In this document: one piece after another, positions 60,610-64,000 of the stretch
How positions within the stretch are numbered: the stretch's first letter is position 1
How the letters are laid out: every line of letters begins with the position of its first letter
Assembly: GCA_017302895.1 (NCBI GenBank)
Contig: JAFLBV010000002.1
Coordinates: forward strand, 930,001-994,000
Length of the DNA: 64,000 nucleotides
Direction: 5' to 3'
Origin: Ignavibacteria bacterium
GTDB taxonomy: Bacteria; Bacteroidota; Ignavibacteria; Ignavibacteriales; Ignavibacteriaceae
Translations under genes and position numbers: made by a program
Notes under the pieces: generated by a model
The model's database searches: none
Told to the model about the DNA's origin: nothing
What the model saw: only the letters and a program-made list of their open reading frames with translations

Positions 60610-61066
60610 AAGATGCCTTATCTTTTAGTATGATCAGAAAACTTCCCTGTCCTCAGTCAAAAGCAGTTATAATGACTGAGGTGAGTCGGTTTTTAGAAAG
60701 GCCCTGTTAGATCAGGTTACGATTCGGTGGATTTGAAGATTGGAATAAAACGAACGAGCCCTCGAAAGGTGCAATTTTTGAATGGTTCGTTTTCCCTCGC
60801 TACACAGAAATGATTCGAAAGATCTTATTGCGATTAAAATAAAATAGTCAAAATTTTAGCGAATGTAGCTGTTCTCTTTCTTGCGTGATTAAATAAACAA
60901 AACTAAACCTTGGACAATCTTAATGCAAGTTACACAATATTCATTTTAAAGTCAAGTATTTTCTTTAGATTTTTTCCCGTAAGTAGCCAAATTATAAATA
61001 ATACCCTGTAATTCTTATAATTCAACCCCGCGGAACCTGAGTGACTTGGGTACTCCATTACCTCTG
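60610..61066 (-). promoter_or_regulatory. Structured leader and promoter region of giant protein copy 1
   Basis: No open frame. On the minus strand: TTGACT (60955-60950), 17 bases, TAACTT (60932-60927), a promoter candidate that gives a leader of about 310 bases. Three stems follow. AAAACGAAC (60793-60785) pairs with GTTCGTTTT (60755-60747) and encloses a small hairpin with a TTCG loop. CCTG/CAGG is at 60716-60703. CCTCAGTCA (60681-60673) pairs with TGACTGAGG (60659-60651). A multi-stem leader could be a regulatory RNA. 60961-61066 is AT-rich with nothing evident. Confidence 0.45.
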
Positions 61067-61106
61067 AAGTTCCGTGGTTCCGGAGCTCTGAAGCTCCGGA
61101 GCTCCC
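61067..61106. repeat. Decayed 8-bp tandem array beyond small membrane gene copy 2
   Basis: Five 8-mers aagttccg, tggttccg, gagctctg, aagctccg, gagctccc in register; same family as 54814-54869. It lies directly past the terminator of copy 2. Confidence 0.55.
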
Positions 61107-61107
61107 A

Positions 61108-61141
61108 TAAAAAAACCCGCCACTCTTGCGAATGACGGGTT
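61108..61141 (-). terminator. Intrinsic terminator of module copy 2
   Basis: On the minus strand AACCCG (61141-61136) and CGGGTT (61119-61114) with an inner stem, followed by a T-run. Ends the small membrane gene copy 2 transcript. Confidence 0.75.
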
Positions 61142-61200
61142 CAACTGGTTAGGTTTTTTTCTTTTAGAGTAAATCAGGGATTTACTTTGTCACTGTATCT

Positions 61201-61395
61201 CTATTTACCTGCGGCATATGCGAGCACTTTGAAGAATACCTGATATGTCAGGAAGGCTGCTCCTATCCACAGGAGGGTTCTCACGATCTTGTCCCTCTTC
61301 TTTCCCTTGTGGTAGAGCTTGTCATAGTCTCCGTTCTGACGGTGATAGTCACCGCTCTTGATTGACCAGTTATATAAATGTTCATTGTTCATCAT
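61201..61395 (-). CDS. 64-residue membrane protein downstream of the giant beta-helix protein (copy 2)
   Basis: 64 residues, homologous to copy 1: NWSIKSGDYHRQNGDYDKLY, then HKGKKRDKIVRT and the helix LLWIGAAFLTYQVFFKVLAY, same AAGK end. The conserved parts are SGDY, DYxKLY, the basic patch and the helix with its C-terminus. AGGAG upstream. It starts 16 bases after the stop of the second giant protein. Preserved order and sequence in both copies argue for a shared job with the secreted partner, perhaps in its export or anchoring. That is inference. Confidence 0.8.
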   Translation of the reverse strand: MMNNEHLYNWSIKSGDYHRQNGDYDKLYHKGKKRDKIVRTLLWIGAAFLTYQVFFKVLAYAAGK

Positions 61396-61411
61396 TTTGT
61401 TCTCCTGCTTC

Positions 61412-64000
61412 TTACTTTATTAATGAAAGTTTTTTGGTTGAAACGAAACTCTTGCCAAGTGCGTCAGTAGCTATCATTCTGTAAATATAGATTCCCGATG
61501 CCATGCCGTGTGTGTATGAATCTATCATCATCGAATAGTAGCCTGCTTCAAGTTCCTGACTCAGAAGTGTTGCCACTCTCTCACCCGTAATGCTGTAGAG
61601 TTCTATCGTAACCTTTGCATCCATTGCGAGCTGATAGTCAACCTTTGTGGATGGATTAAACGGATTCGGATAGTTCTGACTCAGCGCAAACTCGGTCGGT
61701 AAATCGATTGTAACTTCCACTTCATCACTGTAGGATGTGGTACCATCGTTGTCGATTTGTTTCAGTCTGTAGTTGTGTTTGCCTGATGAAAGTTTCTTGT
61801 CTTCAAAAGAGTAATACTTCGGTGAATTTGAAGAACCGAATCCCTCTACGAAACCGATTTTCTTCCAGTCGCCGTTTTTGTCTTTTCTCTCAATTTCAAA
61901 GCCGGAGTTGTCTGTTTCTGTTTTGGTTTCCCAAGTAAGATTGACATTGCGGCTCTTCGCCTTACCGGAGAAGTTTACAAGCTCAACTGGGAGGGGGATA
62001 CTAGCCTCATCAGCACCCATGTAAGGAAATGTAGCACTTCTCGACTCGTTATCTATATCCTTATCTGAAATGGATATGATTGGTGTTCCAATCAAGTTTA
62101 AATCTCCAACAGAAGCTCCACCCAAATGAAGGTCTGTAGGGCTCAGAAACTGCGTTGCTCTGGTTACTGAATTATTATCCCCGGCGGATGAATTTTTCCA
62201 CTCAGTAAAATCCTTTAAAACCGATACCCACTCTCCAATAGAAGCGGAATTGGAGGAATATAAATTGTTATAATTACTGGAAGTGGCAGTCCAGCCGGTT
62301 GCAGATGAAACACCAATTGCAAAATGGTAGTTACCGGTGCCTCCAGTTCTGGTATTTACTAAAATATTATTTCTAAGATTATCCGTAGATGGAGTCACTG
62401 TAACCGGTCGTCTGAATGAATAACTGTTGTTTGTTCCCGAGCCTGAATGAGATCCACTAATAACTACTGTGTTATAGTAGAAGCCATTTGTGCCTGAAGC
62501 AGAGGTATCTGCGATACCACTTATTCGTGCATCATTGGAAACTGTTTCACCAACGGTAACCATATTGTTGATGTAATTGGCAGTACCGGCCAATATTAAC
62601 ATACCCCAAACTCTTGATGAATTCAGGCCAACACCAGTTGCAACTGTAGTTATTGTATGCACTCTATTTCTTTGAACAATTGCATCGGTCGCAGCGGTTG
62701 GAATTGAGATTACAAATCCAGCAATTGTGTAAGCCCCAGATGTATTGTTGGTGTGCTGAATGTTATAGACTCGATTTGAATCCAAGATATTGCCTGTGGT
62801 GGCTGTAGGTGCAAAAACAATTCCGGCAGGGAAAAAGGAGGTAACCCCCGAGGCTGTACCTGTCGAGTTCGATTTTATGTCCCGAACAACATTATTCTTA
62901 ACAATCCCAGTACCGGATGATACAATAATTCCGAATGCCCTGTCACCACCTGCATCCCAATAATTGATGTTCCCGATCTCATTATTCTCAATTCTGCAAA
63001 CACCTGTCCCCGAATAACTAATCATCTCTGAGTCGTAGCCCAACCTTATCGTGTCTGGGCTGGAAGCATTTCCTCCTATGATATTACCGGCGGAAGATCC
63101 AATTTCCACATTCCCGGCAGAAACACGAATCATTCTGGCTACACCAGTAGAATTATCACAAAAGATATTCGATAAAGTATTACCATTGACCTTTGAAGCA
63201 GTTACGGCTCCGACACTTAGTTGGATCCCAACAAAAATACCTGTGGTGCTTAATGGCGAGCCACTTCTATCAATTGCCGCACCACCTATACTATTCCTGT
63301 TAACAGTGTGGTTGTTCCCGGTTCCAATATTTATGCAAGTTAACGCAGTTGTTTTTGAGCTAACTTGAAATATGTAGTTTGAATCAACATTCCAATTATC
63401 ACCTGCTGATGATAAATTGACACCAGAGCCGGTAAAATTATAGAACTGATTATTTCTGATAATACCAGATGAATTTAATGTTGAGGATGAATAGATTAGA
63501 TTAACAGGTAGAGCAGTTAAATCTGACCGGTCTCTGACCTTGTTATTTCTGATCTCATTGAAAGAATTACCAACGGTCCCTGCTCCAAACATCACAACAC
63601 CATTCGTTGTAGTGGTATTTCCACCCTCAACAGTACAATACTTGATAGTGTTATAGGTTGCATCAGAAGCAAAATTGATGACAGGGGCTGTATTTAGTGA
63701 ATTCCTAATTAGAAATGAAGAAGGAGACTCAGACCCGTCTATGGTCACATAGTCAGCACCGTTAAGGTTGAAGATAGCTGTCGAATTGCTTCCGTTGATG
63801 GTAACATTTGTACCTGTTTGCGGTTTAATCGTTACAGTATTTGTTGCAGAACTACCGGAAAATTGATTAATGGTCAGTGGGAAAGTCTCGGATGTAGAAT
63901 AGCTGGCATCGGTTAAGATAAACCTCACAGAACTAGAGACACCTACTGCGTTTAACCGGTTAATGGCAGTTGACAGTTTATCGAATGGGGCGGTTTGTCC
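61412..64000 (-). CDS. Giant beta-helix type IX-secreted protein (copy 2), N-terminus beyond window
   Basis: The frame stays open to the window edge at 64000, giving 863 residues without the start. The visible start, GQTAPFDKLSTAINRLNAVG and then SYSTSETFPLTINQFSG, lines up with residues near 75-120 of copy 1. A beta-helix follows (about residues 30-650), then VELVNFSGKAKSRNVNLTWE and a sorting domain SQNYPNPFNPSTKVDYQL. The last about 190 residues are nearly identical to copy 1, while the helix part is much more diverged and there is one helix instead of two. An internal GTG near 63928 is not the start. Confidence 0.88.
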   Translation of the reverse strand, partial: GQTAPFDKLSTAINRLNAVGVSSSVRFILTDASYSTSETFPLTINQFSGSSATNTVTIKPQTGTNVTINGSNSTAIFNLNGADYVTIDGSESPSSFLIRNSLNTAPVINFASDATYNTIKYCTVEGGNTTTTNGVVMFGAGTVGNSFNEIRNNKVRDRSDLTALPVNLIYSSSTLNSSGIIRNNQFYNFTGSGVNLSSAGDNWNVDSNYIFQVSSKTTALTCINIGTGNNHTVNRNSIGGAAIDRSGSPLSTTGIFVGIQLSVGAVTASKVNGNTLSNIFCDNSTGVARMIRVSAGNVEIGSSAGNIIGGNASSPDTIRLGYDSEMISYSGTGVCRIENNEIGNINYWDAGGDRAFGIIVSSGTGIVKNNVVRDIKSNSTGTASGVTSFFPAGIVFAPTATTGNILDSNRVYNIQHTNNTSGAYTIAGFVISIPTAATDAIVQRNRVHTITTVATGVGLNSSRVWGMLILAGTANYINNMVTVGETVSNDARISGIADTSASGTNGFYYNTVVISGSHSGSGTNNSYSFRRPVTVTPSTDNLRNNILVNTRTGGTGNYHFAIGVSSATGWTATSSNYNNLYSSNSASIGEWVSVLKDFTEWKNSSAGDNNSVTRATQFLSPTDLHLGGASVGDLNLIGTPIISISDKDIDNESRSATFPYMGADEASIPLPVELVNFSGKAKSRNVNLTWETKTETDNSGFEIERKDKNGDWKKIGFVEGFGSSNSPKYYSFEDKKLSSGKHNYRLKQIDNDGTTSYSDEVEVTIDLPTEFALSQNYPNPFNPSTKVDYQLAMDAKVTIELYSITGERVATLLSQELEAGYYSMMIDSYTHGMASGIYIYRMIATDALGKSFVSTKKLSLIK

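Noticed and set aside
60927..60955. TTGACT-N17-TAACTT as a proven promoter
   Set aside because: Spacing is right but the -10 box is weak and other promoters here use TAYATTTG, so it is reported only as a candidate within the leader entry.
60610..61200. Searched for tRNA, tmRNA, RNase P and SRP RNA in this and the other large gaps
   Set aside because: No cloverleaf, TTCRA box or conserved cores were found; only hairpins and repeats.

Overview
The window reads as a piece of chromosome from a diderm bacterium of the FCB superphylum, most likely an Ignavibacteria/Chlorobi-type lineage. Four things in the sequence point there. Several large secreted proteins end in a type IX secretion sorting domain with a YPNPFNP motif. 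Five promoter candidates carry the Bacteroidota-style TAnnTTTG element, each as TAYATTTG. There are lipopolysaccharide genes (kdsA, kdsD, lptB, lptC and an LptA/OstA-like protein) and Mla genes for an outer membrane. TTG starts are common. No rRNA, tRNA, CRISPR array or insertion sequence was found.

Layout. 1-9 kb: the start of an exported protein, recQ, metK behind a SAM-II riboswitch, two paralogous HTH-like proteins flanked by two hairpins that share the same apical loop, a tiny membrane protein, an AAA-ATPase/PD-(D/E)XK fusion and an exported HEAT-repeat protein. 9-16.3 kb (minus strand): a tight operon ridA - acyltransferase-like membrane protein - ruvB - kdsA - kdsD - lptC - ostA - lptB. 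mazG is divergent to it. 17-21.6 kb (minus): lon - msrC - dnaX; dnaX carries an A10 slippage site that would yield a short gamma form. 21.9-27.8 kb: a 1427-residue type IX-secreted multidomain protein behind a sigma54-like promoter, then an abundant-looking outer membrane barrel. 27.9-32 kb: truA, an SRPBCC protein, a DUF2231 membrane protein, a small barrel, an enoyl-CoA hydratase and a degenerate YibQ-like protein. 32-37.4 kb (minus): an inactive/active M16 peptidase pair, lepB, gatB and a remnant of an alpha-amylase. 37.7-41.7 kb: an ATPase_2/DUF234 protein, glycerate 2-kinase and a REC-Hpt protein. 41.8-47.8 kb (minus): a TonB receptor with a lipoprotein, a His-rich membrane protein, a rhodanese, a TRAP-type binding protein and a SpoIIE-type phosphatase. 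47.9-50.5 kb: mlaE-mlaF-mlaD. 50.6-54.8 kb (minus): a cobalamin-riboswitch operon with btuB, a BtuG-like beta-propeller lipoprotein and a DUF6580-like inner-membrane protein. 54.9-64 kb (minus): two tandem modules, each a giant beta-helix type IX-secreted protein followed at once by a 63-64-residue membrane protein.

Main points of interest are the duplicated beta-helix/mini-membrane-protein module with its structured leader, the dnaX recoding site, the SAM-II aptamer before metK, the B12 locus with its candidate inner-membrane partner, and short 7-8 bp (once 21 bp) imperfect tandem arrays that repeatedly sit right at or just past gene stop codons with a different unit each time.
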